DNA of 64,000 nucleotides from Erysipelotrichaceae bacterium (GCA_015058845.1 SVBO01000003.1:87303-151302); one strand, 5' to 3'. Shown: positions 45,098 through 55,065, counted from the stretch's first letter. Program-made: numbers and translations. Notes: a model not told the origin generated them from the sequence alone.

Positions 45098-46270
45098 ATG
45101 ATCGATTATTCTAAATTAAACCCCATCGTTGTTAATATGCCACCTAGTGGAATTCGTAGATTCTTTGACCTAGCTGCTACTAGAGAAGGGGTAGTATCTC
45201 TAGGAGTTGGAGAACCAGACTTTCCTACCCCATTAGCAGTTCGCCAAGAAGCGATCAAAGTGATCGAAGAATGTAAATTGAAATATACTTCTAACCAAGG
45301 TCTCATTGAATTAAGACAAGAGATCTGTCACTATGTGAAAAGAAGATTTGATCTAGATTATACAGTAGATAATTGCTTATTAACGATCGGTGGTAGTGAA
45401 GCAGTAGATATTGCCTTCCGTACGATCTTACAACCTGGGGATGAAGTCATCGTTCTTACTCCTGGCTATGTATCTTATGAACCATGTGTATTAATGGCAC
45501 AGGGTACTCCTGTATGCGTAGAGTTAAGAGAAGAAGATGGTTTCCGTTTAACGAAAGAAAGACTAGCAGCTGCTATCACATCAAAAACTAAAGCGATCCT
45601 AATGAACTTCCCTGGTAATCCAACAGGTGGAGTCATGACATATGAAGACTATGCTCAGATCGTACCATTGATCCAAGAACATGATCTATATGTAGTGAGT
45701 GATGAGATCTATGCTGAATTAACTTATGAAGGAAATCATGCTTCTATTGCTAACTTCCCCGAAATCAAAGAGAAAGTCATTCTGATCAATGGATTCTCTA
45801 AAGGATTCTCGATGACAGGATGGAGACTTGGATATATCCTAGCAGATCAGAAAATGATCAAATTACTGAATAAAGTACACCAATACGCTATCATGTGTGC
45901 TCCTACGATCTCTCAATATGCAGCTATCGTAGCGCTTACTAAGTGTGATGAGGAAGTAGTCAAGATGCGTGAATCTTTCAAGGAAAGACGGGACTTTCTA
46001 GTAAAGAGTTTAAATGATATTGGATTAAAGACAGCCTATCCGAAAGGAGCCTTCTATGTATTCCCTAATATCACTTGCTCAGGATTAACAAGTGAAGAAT
46101 TCTGTGAGAGATTACTAGAAGAACAAAACGTTGCTTGTGTACCAGGAACAGCCTTTGGAAAAGAAGGAGAAGGCTTTATTCGTATCTCTTATGCTTATTC
46201 CTTAGAACAGATCAAGAAAGCAGTAGAAAGGATCGGAGCATTCTTACACGATCTAGAGAATCATAAGTAG
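45098..46270 (+). CDS. class I/II PLP-dependent aminotransferase
   Basis: A 390-residue enzyme. The N-terminal VSLGVGEPDFPTP, NFPGNPTGG (Asn-Pro-Gly), VVSDEIYAELTYEG and the Schiff-base Lys in LINGFSKGFSMTGWRLG are all present, as is the carboxylate Arg in FIRISYA. It belongs to the aspartate/aromatic aminotransferase group (fold type I); the substrate pair is not determined. ATGAGG lies upstream. Monocistronic apart from the tiny upstream frame, with a strong terminator. Confidence 0.9.
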   Translation: MIDYSKLNPIVVNMPPSGIRRFFDLAATREGVVSLGVGEPDFPTPLAVRQEAIKVIEECKLKYTSNQGLIELRQEICHYVKRRFDLDYTVDNCLLTIGGSEAVDIAFRTILQPGDEVIVLTPGYVSYEPCVLMAQGTPVCVELREEDGFRLTKERLAAAITSKTKAILMNFPGNPTGGVMTYEDYAQIVPLIQEHDLYVVSDEIYAELTYEGNHASIANFPEIKEKVILINGFSKGFSMTGWRLGYILADQKMIKLLNKVHQYAIMCAPTISQYAAIVALTKCDEEVVKMRESFKERRDFLVKSLNDIGLKTAYPKGAFYVFPNITCSGLTSEEFCERLLEEQNVACVPGTAFGKEGEGFIRISYAYSLEQIKKAVERIGAFLHDLENHK

Positions 46271-46275
46271 TAATT

Positions 46276-46305
46276 AGACCTTGTTTATTGAAAACAAGGT
46301 CTTTT
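46276..46305 (+). terminator. intrinsic terminator
   Basis: AGACCTTGTTT and AAACAAGGTCT form an 11-bp stem with TTTC following. Confidence 0.85.
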
Positions 46306-46358
46306 CTATCTTAATCTTAGGAAATAACTATGGTATAATAAAAAGGTGAGGTGTTGAT

Positions 46359-47279
46359 ATGAGTAAAAATCGTTTGCTATTATTAGCTGGATTACTGATC
46401 ATCAGTATTGCTAGCTTTGTATATATGAACATGAACTATGATATCTTAGCCCGTAATACCTATGTTACATCAGCCAATCGTAGTTTGTTATTAGAGAAAT
46501 TAAATGATGATGAGATCTTATATATTGTAGAGAATAATGTAGATGTCAATAAGTTCTATGAATTCTTACAAGATGATCTATTCGTATTCGATCACTATGA
46601 GTTATATGGACAAGCCAAGAAAGTACGTCCTAGTGATACTCATACGATCGTCACATTCGTCAATGCAGTAGAGTCTACCTTAGACTTTGAGAGTATTCTA
46701 GAAGCATTGAAGTATTATGACTATCCTGTATTACGTAAGATGCTAGTAGACCATTCTCCATACAATAATCAAGCAGAGATCGTACTGAATCCCGATGATG
46801 TATCCTTACAATTAGGACTGAATAATACGATTGGAGAATATGAACCAACAGATCTAATATCTCTTAAGAATTACAATTGTATTCCTACTATCGATCAAGA
46901 GATCAAACTTAGAAAAGAAGCAGCTGATTCTTTAAATCTTATGTGTGTATATCTAGAAACTATGACGAATGAGAAATGTGGAGGTTTCACTGTGACACAA
47001 GGATATTTATCTTATGATGATATTCAACAAAATTACTTAGAAGCGATCAGTGAGTATGGAGCACAACAAGCCTTTGAAATGTGGGGATGGCCTTCTCATA
47101 ATGAACATCAATTAGGATTAAGTGTAGATATCGCATTACAAGAAGATATTCCATTAGAAGACAGTGAACAATACAATTTCTTATTAGAAAATGTTTCTCG
47201 TTATGGTTTCACATTCTATGAGGAAGCAGACTTTTCTCATCTAGAAGAACCATATCATATGCGTTATATTGGATACTAG
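46359..47279 (+). CDS. membrane-anchored M15 family D,D-carboxypeptidase
   Basis: A 306-residue protein with an N-terminal membrane anchor (~5-25) and an extracellular M15 domain. The zinc motif NEHQLGLSVDIAL has both His and Asp, and EPYHMRYIGY at the very end has Glu and His, so the catalytic set is complete. An extended -10 (TGGTATAAT, 46331-46339) lies upstream. It is first in an operon with the murL- and murD2-like genes, placing peptide trimming next to D-Glu incorporation. Confidence 0.87.
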   Translation: MSKNRLLLLAGLLIISIASFVYMNMNYDILARNTYVTSANRSLLLEKLNDDEILYIVENNVDVNKFYEFLQDDLFVFDHYELYGQAKKVRPSDTHTIVTFVNAVESTLDFESILEALKYYDYPVLRKMLVDHSPYNNQAEIVLNPDDVSLQLGLNNTIGEYEPTDLISLKNYNCIPTIDQEIKLRKEAADSLNLMCVYLETMTNEKCGGFTVTQGYLSYDDIQQNYLEAISEYGAQQAFEMWGWPSHNEHQLGLSVDIALQEDIPLEDSEQYNFLLENVSRYGFTFYEEADFSHLEEPYHMRYIGY

Positions 47280-47292
47280 AAAGGAGTATTCT

Positions 47293-48639
47293 ATGTTTAA
47301 GAAGCTAAGAGAAGAGTATGGAAAGTGTATCTATCATGGATATACACTGACTCATACAGAAGATACTTTACAAGTAGAATATCAAATAGAGATCGAGAAC
47401 TTAGATACCTTCTCTACTAGATGGTATTTTCCTAAGTCTATGATCCCTTTCTTTAAAGAAGATGATCCTATGGCTAGAAGATTGTTATATCTACTTGGAA
47501 TGAGTGAAGTGATCAGTTATTATAAGCTTACTTGTGCACCTATTGTGGTTGTGAAAGAGTCATTGAATGATTTCGAGAAACAATGGTGGAATAAGTTATT
47601 CTATCATGGACTAGGAGAGTTCTTATATCGTAATGAGATCTCTATTACTCAAGAAGAGTTAGTAAGTTTTGAGGTACAAGGAGAAGCCTATACACCTATT
47701 ATTTCTAAAGAAGTCATGGAAGGGGCGTTGATCCCTATTGGTGGAGGGAAAGACTCTGCTGTAACAATCGATCTTTTAAAAGATACTGCTATGACTAAGA
47801 TGGTATACATGATCAATACACGTGGGGCTTGTGATGCTACCGCAGACATTGGAAACTATCCACAAGAGAGAAGGATCACACCAAGAAGAACATTAGATAA
47901 GAAGATCTTAGAGTATAACAAACAAGGATTCCTAAATGGACATATCCCATTCTCTGCAGTAGTCGCATTCTCAGCCGTATTCTGTGCCTATTGTAATCAC
48001 CTACAATACGTGATCCTATCTAATGAAGCAAGTGCCAATGAATCTTCTGTAAAAGATAGTACAGTCAATCATCAATATTCTAAGAGCTTAGAATTCGAGA
48101 ATGACTTTAGAGAATATATGCAAAGCATCTTATGTCCAGTAGATTACTTCTCATTACTAAGACCATTAAGTGAATATCAGATCGGTAAACATTTCGCCAA
48201 GTTACAAGCATTCCATCCTGTATTCAAGAGTTGTAATCTAGGTAGTAAAACAGATAGTTGGTGCTGTAATTGTTCGAAGTGTTTATATGTATATGTACTA
48301 TTATCAGCATTCTTATCAAAAGAAGAACTGATCAATATCTTTGGGGAAGATCTATTAGTTAGAGAAGATCTAGTAGAAACATTCTATGAATTGATCGGAC
48401 TAAGAGATACTAAACCATTTGAATGTGTAGGAGCTGTAGATGAGATCAACTTCGCAGTGATTGAAGCGATCAAGAGATATACAGAATTACCACTGATGTA
48501 TCAGTTATATACGCAAACACCACTATATCAAGAATATATGAGTAAAGAAAATCCATATAACACTTATTATGAGAAAGAGAATAACGTTCCTGATAGATTC
48601 GCGACTATTGTGAAGAAGGAGATGATCGAACATGTATAA
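47293..48639 (+). CDS. murL: UDP-MurNAc-L-Ala-L-Glu epimerase (MurL)
   Basis: A 448-residue cytoplasmic protein. It carries PIGGGKDSAVTIDL, a PP-loop ATP-binding motif, a conserved block HLQYVILSNEASANESS, and a Cys cluster SWCCNCSKCLYVYVLL. This pattern matches MurL, which in Xanthomonas uses ATP to invert the terminal L-Glu of UDP-MurNAc-L-Ala-L-Glu. The start at 47293 has AAAGGAG 6 bases upstream; an earlier ATG at 47269 overlaps the peptidase gene. It overlaps the ligase gene by eight bases, which strongly supports a joint pathway. Confidence 0.83.
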   Translation: MFKKLREEYGKCIYHGYTLTHTEDTLQVEYQIEIENLDTFSTRWYFPKSMIPFFKEDDPMARRLLYLLGMSEVISYYKLTCAPIVVVKESLNDFEKQWWNKLFYHGLGEFLYRNEISITQEELVSFEVQGEAYTPIISKEVMEGALIPIGGGKDSAVTIDLLKDTAMTKMVYMINTRGACDATADIGNYPQERRITPRRTLDKKILEYNKQGFLNGHIPFSAVVAFSAVFCAYCNHLQYVILSNEASANESSVKDSTVNHQYSKSLEFENDFREYMQSILCPVDYFSLLRPLSEYQIGKHFAKLQAFHPVFKSCNLGSKTDSWCCNCSKCLYVYVLLSAFLSKEELINIFGEDLLVREDLVETFYELIGLRDTKPFECVGAVDEINFAVIEAIKRYTELPLMYQLYTQTPLYQEYMSKENPYNTYYEKENNVPDRFATIVKKEMIEHV

Positions 48640-49972
48640 TGTATTACCTAATGTTACAGAGAATACTAAGATCATGTTACTAGGATTTAGTAGAGAAGGA
48701 CAAAGTTCTTATCGATATATTCGCAAACTATATCCAGATCTAACTATCTATATCCATGATATCAGAGAGATCGATACCTCTACTCTTACCAATGTAGTAA
48801 CTGTATGTGGCGAGAAATATCTAGAGCACTTAGAGCAATATGATATGATCCTGAAAAGCCCAGGCATCGTACTTACGCCTCAACAAGTAGCATCTTGTCG
48901 AGTACTAACAAGTCAAACAGAATTATTCATCCAAGCATTTGGGAATAGAGTGATCGGTATTACTGGTACTAAAGGAAAGAGTACTACCTCTTCACTTACA
49001 TACCATGTACTCAATAAGATCGACCCTAATACCTTCCTAGTAGGAAATATCGGGATCCCATGCTTTGATTGTATCGAGCAATTAAACGAGGAGTCACTAG
49101 TAGTATTCGAACTATCTTGTCATCAATTAGAATTCATCCATTGTTCTCCACACGTAGGCATCATCCTGAACTTCTTTGAAGAACATCTAGATCACTATGG
49201 TACTTATGAGAACTATAAGAATGCTAAGAAACACATCTATGAATACCAAACAAAGGAAGATCATCTATTATGTAATGAGAATATCTTAGCAGAAATATCT
49301 CCACTCTCTCATGTCACAACAGTAGGAGAGAGTACAACAGCAGATGTATGTGTCAACACACGTACGATCACTGTACCATCTACCCATACTACATTTACTG
49401 TAGAAGAGCAAGATACGCATCTATTAGGACTTCATAACATCTATAATATTGCTATGGTATATGCGATCGTAAGTCTATACCATACAGTAAGTGCAGAAGA
49501 CTTCTTACGGTATATCTCTGACTTTGAACCATTAGCACATCGTTTAAAATATATCGGTACCTATAGTGATATCTATTTCTATGATGATTCTATCTCTACT
49601 GCTTGTGAAACTACGATCTCTGCATTACAAAGTATTCCTAATGTAGACACAGTATTAGTAGGAGGAATGGATCGTGGAATTGATTATACAGAGTTAGAAG
49701 ACTATTTGCTACATGTCTATACACACAATGTAATCCTTATGCCAGATAGTGGATATCGAGTATATGAGGAGTTACTATCTAAAGTAGATGAGAGTGCATT
49801 ACAACGTTTCCATAAGGTGAAAGATCTAGAGGAGGCTGTAAGTCTTTCTAAGAAGATCACTGCGAAGGATCATGCTTGTGTGTTATCTCCAGCAGCTGCT
49901 AGCTATGGTTTCTTTAAAGATTTCGCACATCGTGGAGATTGTTTTATTGGATTTGTAAAGAATACTGAGTAG
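48632..49972 (+). CDS. murD2: MurD-type ligase, probably MurD2 (adds L-Glu)
   Basis: A 446-residue Mur ligase. The N-terminal Rossmann domain starts LLGFSREGQSSYRYI. The ATP site is GITGTKGKSTTSSLTYHVL, with FELSCHQLEF, LNFFEEHLDHYGTYENYKNAK, and a C-terminal DDSISTACETTISAL with GGMDRGIDY. Usual MurD adds D-Glu to UDP-MurNAc-L-Ala. Because it overlaps the murL gene, it is more likely MurD2, which adds L-Glu for MurL to invert. A separate housekeeping MurD may or may not exist outside the window. Confidence 0.85.
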   Translation: MYNVLPNVTENTKIMLLGFSREGQSSYRYIRKLYPDLTIYIHDIREIDTSTLTNVVTVCGEKYLEHLEQYDMILKSPGIVLTPQQVASCRVLTSQTELFIQAFGNRVIGITGTKGKSTTSSLTYHVLNKIDPNTFLVGNIGIPCFDCIEQLNEESLVVFELSCHQLEFIHCSPHVGIILNFFEEHLDHYGTYENYKNAKKHIYEYQTKEDHLLCNENILAEISPLSHVTTVGESTTADVCVNTRTITVPSTHTTFTVEEQDTHLLGLHNIYNIAMVYAIVSLYHTVSAEDFLRYISDFEPLAHRLKYIGTYSDIYFYDDSISTACETTISALQSIPNVDTVLVGGMDRGIDYTELEDYLLHVYTHNVILMPDSGYRVYEELLSKVDESALQRFHKVKDLEEAVSLSKKITAKDHACVLSPAAASYGFFKDFAHRGDCFIGFVKNTE

Positions 49973-49998
49973 AGAAGAGGGAGACCTCTTCTCTATTT
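49971..49998 (+). terminator. intrinsic terminator-like hairpin
   Basis: AGAGAAGAGG and CCTCTTCTCT form a perfect 10-bp stem around GAGA, with ATTTGT following. Confidence 0.7.
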
Positions 49999-50008
49999 GT
50001 GAGATAAA

Positions 50009-50037
50009 TTGACACAATTCTGAAATAAAGGTATACT
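50009..50037 (+). promoter_or_regulatory. promoter of the rRNA/tRNA modification operon
   Basis: Perfect TTGACA (50009-50014), a 17-base spacer and TATACT (50032-50037), 26 bases before the start codon of the pseudouridine synthase gene. Best sigma-A match in the window. Confidence 0.85.
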
Positions 50038-50063
50038 TGCATTAGTTTAAAGGAGAGATCAGT

Positions 50064-50711
50064 ATGAATATCGTATATGAAGATGACCATATCGTAGTAG
50101 CCTATAAAGAAGCAAATATCCTTACACAAAGTTCTGAAAGTGGAGAGAAAGGATTACTAGAAGAGTTAAGTGAACATTATCAGCAAAAATTACACTTGAT
50201 CCATCGTTTAGATCGTGCTGTAAGTGGTTTGTTAGTATTTGCTAGAACCTCTAAAGCAGCAGCTATTCTAAGTAATTCTTTAAGCAGTGATGACTTTGTA
50301 AAGGAATATTATGCCTTAGTATATGGTACATTAGAGGAACAGGAAGGTATTCTAGAAGATCTTCTATACAAAGATGCTAGAGCGAAGAAAGCCTATGTCG
50401 TGAAAAGAGAGCGTAATGGGGTGAAGAAGGCTAAACTCGCATACAAAGTAGAGAAGACACTTGATCAACTCTCTTTAATACATATCCATTTATATACAGG
50501 TAGATTTCATCAAATTCGTGTACAATTCTCCTCACGTGGTCTACCTTTAGTAGGAGATGGAAAGTATGGAGCAAAGGATCATGAGAAGAGGATCGCACTA
50601 TGTGCCTATCATCTATCCTTCAAACATCCTATTACCAAGAAACCACTAGATTTCCAATTAGATATTCAACAAGAAGACATCTTTCGTAAATACTTAACAC
50701 AAATAAGATAG
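50064..50711 (+). CDS. RluA family pseudouridine synthase, short form
   Basis: A 215-residue enzyme with the RluA catalytic block LHLIHRLDRAVSGLLVFART (Asp ~52) and TGRFHQIRVQF. It lacks the N-terminal S4 domain, so it belongs to the short RluA-like group. The RNA target cannot be read from sequence. AAAGGAGAGATC precedes the ATG. The next gene (rsmE) follows within about 40 bases, and all likely share the strong promoter. Confidence 0.92.
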   Translation: MNIVYEDDHIVVAYKEANILTQSSESGEKGLLEELSEHYQQKLHLIHRLDRAVSGLLVFARTSKAAAILSNSLSSDDFVKEYYALVYGTLEEQEGILEDLLYKDARAKKAYVVKRERNGVKKAKLAYKVEKTLDQLSLIHIHLYTGRFHQIRVQFSSRGLPLVGDGKYGAKDHEKRIALCAYHLSFKHPITKKPLDFQLDIQQEDIFRKYLTQIR

Positions 50712-50753
50712 TGAAATACCATGAAATGTGCTAGAATAAAGCAGGTGATATAA

Positions 50754-51473
50754 GTGCAACAATATTATGTAGATTATACAGTAAACAGTAAAACAGTAGT
50801 ATTCAATAAAGAACAACAACATCATCTATGTCGTGTATTACGTGTCAAAGAGAATGATCAAGTATATGTAGTAGATGAGAGTAATACAAAGTATCTAGTC
50901 TCTTTACACTTAGAAGATACAGTCTATGGAGAGATCCTAGAAAGTGTTCCTTTACAAAGTGAGTTACCAGTGCGTACTTACATTGCACAAGGGCTTATTA
51001 AAGGAGATCGCTGGGATTACTTTATCCAGAAGAGTGTAGAGTTTGGGGCGAGTGATATTATTCCTTTACAAATGAAGAGAAATGTTGTGAAGGTCGAGAA
51101 AGATAACGAGAAGAAGTTACAAAGGTGGTCTAAGATCGCTCTAGAAGCAGCAGAACAATCCAAACGAGATATTAGACCTCAAGTACATCCTGTCATGAAT
51201 CTAAAGGAATTAGTACAATTACCGTGTGATCTAAAGCTTATCGCTTATGAGAAAGAAACAGATTCTGTAGAGTTATCTACTCTATTAAAAGGAGAGTATT
51301 CTTCTGTATTATTAGTAGTAGGACCAGAGGGAGGCTTTGATCCGCAAGAAGTAGAGTACTTAGTAGAGAATGGTTTCAAATGTGTAGGTCTTGGTAGAAG
51401 GATCCTACGCGCTGAGAGTGCTTCGTTATACTTCTTAAGTGCTCTTAGTTATGAGAAGGAGTTGAAAGGATGA
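50754..51473 (+). CDS. rsmE: 16S rRNA m3U1498 methyltransferase
   Basis: A 239-residue SPOUT methyltransferase. It has HHLCRVLRVKENDQVYVVD near the start (PUA-like), LIKGDRWDYFIQKSVEFGASDIIPLQ, and the knot signature LLVVGPEGGFDPQEVE with LGRRILRAESA. It methylates U1498 of 16S rRNA. The GTG start has GCAGGTGATA upstream. It overlaps the next gene by four bases. Confidence 0.95.
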   Translation: MQQYYVDYTVNSKTVVFNKEQQHHLCRVLRVKENDQVYVVDESNTKYLVSLHLEDTVYGEILESVPLQSELPVRTYIAQGLIKGDRWDYFIQKSVEFGASDIIPLQMKRNVVKVEKDNEKKLQRWSKIALEAAEQSKRDIRPQVHPVMNLKELVQLPCDLKLIAYEKETDSVELSTLLKGEYSSVLLVVGPEGGFDPQEVEYLVENGFKCVGLGRRILRAESASLYFLSALSYEKELKG

Positions 51474-52249
51474 AGAAGTTATCCCAACTTTTAAATAAGT
51501 CTATTAAAAGAAGTTTTGATGGTTCTTTAGAAATGGAACTGATCCGTAAATATGAGAATGAATGGAGCAAACAAGGACAACGCTTTTCTTTAAAGAATGA
51601 GTTAGAGTATCTATATGCCTCTGTGATCGCTAGATCTATCGATAACAAGATGAAACTAGAAAATAGCTATGTATTAGTACGTGATGAATTAAATGACTTC
51701 TGGATGAATCTAGACTATGTAGAACGTAAGAGATTAGTGAATATCGATATGCAGAAGACTTTAGAAGAACTCCCATCCTTTATGGATATGAGAAATGGGA
51801 AAGAGGTATATGTAGCATTCTTAGATGAGCGATTCAATGATATTTATAGAGAAGAATTGATCATGTTAGAACTTCCTACCTATGCTACGCTGACATATAA
51901 ATATGGTCCTCATGTAACACCTTTCTCTCAATACAATTATGATATGTTTAATGGTACCTTCGTACCTACACAGTGTATCTTGAATAAAGAGGGGAAAGTA
52001 GTATTGTATAATTCTTCCATGAAGAAACTATACTTTATAGAGAAAGAAGAATGGTATTCCTTCCCGATCATAGATGATACAGCGAGTAATAAACAAGTTA
52101 CCCAAGAGTTATTACTCCCATTAGCCAATGCATTATGTGAAAGAAATGTAACACAGTTCATGGATCTAGCAACTTCTTTTGGGTTATATGGAACTACATG
52201 TAAAGAGACTATCTTACGTAAATATAATAAGAAATCATTGTTCTTTTGA
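51470..52249 (+). CDS. hypothetical protein between rsmE and mtaB
   Basis: A 259-residue soluble protein of unknown family. ATGA overlaps the rsmE stop, so it is translationally coupled. It has no signal, no membrane helix and no recognised motif. It is acidic-aromatic, with a mid-part DERFNDIYREELIMLELPTY and a late stretch resembling SseB-like enhancer proteins only vaguely. Operon position suggests a link to RNA modification or simply shared transcription. Confidence 0.7.
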   Translation: MKKLSQLLNKSIKRSFDGSLEMELIRKYENEWSKQGQRFSLKNELEYLYASVIARSIDNKMKLENSYVLVRDELNDFWMNLDYVERKRLVNIDMQKTLEELPSFMDMRNGKEVYVAFLDERFNDIYREELIMLELPTYATLTYKYGPHVTPFSQYNYDMFNGTFVPTQCILNKEGKVVLYNSSMKKLYFIEKEEWYSFPIIDDTASNKQVTQELLLPLANALCERNVTQFMDLATSFGLYGTTCKETILRKYNKKSLFF

Positions 52250-52257
52250 GGTGAGTT

Positions 52258-53550
52258 ATGCAAACATTTAGAATTATCACATTAGGTTGTAAAGTAAATA
52301 CATATGAATCTCAAGCAATGGCGATCGATCTAGAGCAACATGGGTATATCGAAGCGAAAGAGAATGAGCCTGCTGATATTTATATTATCCATACATGTGC
52401 TGTTACAAACACAGCCGCATTTAAGTCAAGACAAAAGATCAGACAAGCAATCAAAGCCAATCCTGAGGCATTAGTGATCGCTGTGGGGTGTTATGTACAA
52501 ACAAGTGCTCCAGAATTAAGTGAGAATAAAGATATCGATGTATTGATCGGAAGTAGTGGGAAGAGTAAGATCGCAGAGATCGTAGCACAAGCTTTGGCTA
52601 CTAGAGGAGATCAGAGGGTACTAGTAGAAGATATGAGTGAAGCAGTATTTGAGAAGCATGATGCGAGTGTGTTCGAACATCAAGTGCGTGCTTATTTAAA
52701 GATCCAGGATGGTTGTAATCAGTTCTGTTCTTACTGCATCATTCCATATTCTCGTGGAAGAGAGCGTTCCTTAGAAGAAAATGAAGCAGTAGCAAGTTCA
52801 TTACGCTTATGCTCTAGTGGACACCAAGAGATCGTATTAACAGGGATCCATACAGGCAGATATGGAAGAGATATCAATACCTCTCTCACATCCCTTATGA
52901 AGCGATTATTAGCAGAGAATCCACATCTAAAGCGTCTACGCCTATCTTCTATCGAGATCAATGAGATCACAGATGAAATGATCCAACTCATGAAAGAAGA
53001 CCCACGTATTGCTAGACACTTACACATCCCTCTACAAGCAGGGTGTGATGCTACATTGAATAGAATGAAACGTCCATACAATACAGAACAATTCTATGAA
53101 GCGATCACTAAGATCCGTAAAGAGATCCCTAATATCAGTATCTCTACAGACGTGATCGTAGGATTCCCTCAAGAGAGTGAAGAAGAATTTGCTAGTACAG
53201 TAGAATTCATTAAGAAATGTAACTTCTCATTCTTACATGTATTCCCATTCTCTATGCGTAAAGGCACAGTAGCTCAAACTATGCCAGGACATTTACCAGA
53301 AACGATCAAGAAAGAGCGTGTAAGAGCGTTATTAGATATTTCTAATGAGAATAAGAAGAAGTTTGCTATGAATTTCTTGAATCAAGAAGTAGAAGTATTG
53401 ATCGAAACAAAAGTAAATGATACATATTATGGGTATACTAGTGAGTATATTCGTGTGGGATTCAAGTGTGAGGAAGATCTTGAGGTTGGGATCTATCCTG
53501 TGAAGTTATTAAGTATACAAGAAGATATTTGTTATGGAGAAAGAAGGTAG
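52258..53550 (+). CDS. mtaB: tRNA t6A methylthiotransferase
   Basis: A 430-residue radical-SAM enzyme that converts t6A37 to ms2t6A in tRNAs reading ANN codons. N-terminal UPF0004 domain ITLGCKVNTYESQAM with three cluster Cys; radical-SAM Cys motif DGCNQFCSYCIIPYSRGRERS (CxxxCxxC); C-terminal TRAM region. The KVNTYES start motif distinguishes MtaB from MiaB. GAGGTG lies before the ATG. Seven bases separate it from murE. Confidence 0.95.
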   Translation: MQTFRIITLGCKVNTYESQAMAIDLEQHGYIEAKENEPADIYIIHTCAVTNTAAFKSRQKIRQAIKANPEALVIAVGCYVQTSAPELSENKDIDVLIGSSGKSKIAEIVAQALATRGDQRVLVEDMSEAVFEKHDASVFEHQVRAYLKIQDGCNQFCSYCIIPYSRGRERSLEENEAVASSLRLCSSGHQEIVLTGIHTGRYGRDINTSLTSLMKRLLAENPHLKRLRLSSIEINEITDEMIQLMKEDPRIARHLHIPLQAGCDATLNRMKRPYNTEQFYEAITKIRKEIPNISISTDVIVGFPQESEEEFASTVEFIKKCNFSFLHVFPFSMRKGTVAQTMPGHLPETIKKERVRALLDISNENKKKFAMNFLNQEVEVLIETKVNDTYYGYTSEYIRVGFKCEEDLEVGIYPVKLLSIQEDICYGERR

Positions 53551-53556
53551 ATAGAT

Positions 53557-55026
53557 ATGAAACTGTTACATCAATTAATCGAAGGAGCTCCTTCCATACA
53601 GATCGAACACCTTTCTCAAGATAGTAGAGATATTACACCCAATACGATCTTCTTCTGTGTCAAAGGACTACGCTTTGATGGACATGCCTATATAAATGAT
53701 GTAGTTTCTAAGGGAGCTGTATGTATCGTACATAGTGATGATCTAGAAGAAAAACTAGAGAATGTAGTGTATGTGCAAGTAGATGATGTGGTAGGGATGA
53801 TGAATGAGGTAGCATCTAAGTATTATGATGAAGTCTCTAAGAAGATGGATGTGATCGGGGTTACTGGTACGAATGGAAAGTCTACGACTAGTTATTTATG
53901 TCATCAGTTAGTGAACCATTTACATAAGAGTTGTGGATACATGGGAACTATTTGTATTGAATACAATGGAGAGAAATATCCATGCCCATATACGACTCCA
54001 GAAACAGTATTCCTACATAATACATTACATCAAATGTATGAAGCAGGCGTAAGAGCCCTAAGCATGGAAGTATCTTCTCAAGGCTTAGAATGGCGTAGAT
54101 GTGATAGTATCGATTTCGATGTAGCCATTTATACGAATCTATCTCATGATCACTTAGATGTACATGGTACGATGGATAAGTATCTATCTGCTAAGAAGAG
54201 ATTGTTTGAGAATCTTAAGAAAGAAGCTACTGCGATCATTAATATCGATGATAGTTATTACCAAGAGATCGTAGATATCTGTCCATGTAAAGTACGTACT
54301 TATTCTTTATATCAAGAAGAAGCAGATTACTTAGCCAAAGATATTACTATGAGCATTTCATGTACTTCTTTCACATTAGTTCATGATCATAAGGAATATG
54401 CTATCAAAACGAATCTATTAGCTATGTTCAATGTATCTAACCTAGTAGCTGCTATGGCTGCTGTACATTCACTAGGATATCCACTAGAAGAGATCGTGAA
54501 GTATGTAAGTGACTTTGAACAAGTAGGTGGTCGTATGGATAAGATCGATGAAGGACAACCATTCAATGTGATCGTAGACTATGCCCATTCACCAGATTCC
54601 TTATTACGTATCTTTGAGTTTGCTAGAAATACATTCTCATTGAATAGTCAATTGATCGCTGTATTTGGTTCAGCAGGACATCGTGATGCGATCAAGCGTC
54701 CAGCTATGGGACAAGCTGCGGATAAGTATTGTGACCTGATCATTTTAACGGCCGAAGATCCACGTGAAGAAGATCCGAAAGAGATCGCTAATCAGATCAA
54801 GGAAGGGATCACTAAGCATCGTGTAGTCTTTATTGAGAATCGTGAAACTGCGATCCAACAAGCTATTGAAATGGCTTCTCCTAATGATACAGTGTTGATC
54901 TTAGGAAAAGGTAGAGAAGATAGCATGGCTATGAAGGATGGTGCTGAATACTATGTAGGAGACCATGTTGTAGCAAGAAATGCCCTAAAGAGTTTGATGA
55001 ATGGCGAAAGTGAGTCAGAATATTAA
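53557..55026 (+). CDS. murE: MurE ligase (adds residue 3 of the stem peptide)
   Basis: A 489-residue Mur ligase. The ATP site is VIGVTGTNGKSTTSYL, with YTTPETVFLH, MEVSSQGLEW, TNLSHDHLDVHGT and DYAHSPDSLL. The specificity region reads AEDPREEDP. The DPR triad resembles DNPR of DAP ligases, but Thermotoga-type DDPR enzymes use Lys, so the added amino acid stays uncertain. With MurL and MurD2 in the window, the cytoplasmic steps of stem-peptide assembly are well represented. The last gene before the rpsU promoter. Confidence 0.92.
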   Translation: MKLLHQLIEGAPSIQIEHLSQDSRDITPNTIFFCVKGLRFDGHAYINDVVSKGAVCIVHSDDLEEKLENVVYVQVDDVVGMMNEVASKYYDEVSKKMDVIGVTGTNGKSTTSYLCHQLVNHLHKSCGYMGTICIEYNGEKYPCPYTTPETVFLHNTLHQMYEAGVRALSMEVSSQGLEWRRCDSIDFDVAIYTNLSHDHLDVHGTMDKYLSAKKRLFENLKKEATAIINIDDSYYQEIVDICPCKVRTYSLYQEEADYLAKDITMSISCTSFTLVHDHKEYAIKTNLLAMFNVSNLVAAMAAVHSLGYPLEEIVKYVSDFEQVGGRMDKIDEGQPFNVIVDYAHSPDSLLRIFEFARNTFSLNSQLIAVFGSAGHRDAIKRPAMGQAADKYCDLIILTAEDPREEDPKEIANQIKEGITKHRVVFIENRETAIQQAIEMASPNDTVLILGKGREDSMAMKDGAEYYVGDHVVARNALKSLMNGESESEY

Positions 55027-55065
55027 AAAAAATACAATTTTTCGTAAAAAAAGATGCATTTTGTA

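Noticed and set aside
54700..54800. Assigning MurE as a diaminopimelate or a lysine ligase
   Set aside because: The specificity region AEDPREEDP is compatible with either, so the amino acid is left open.
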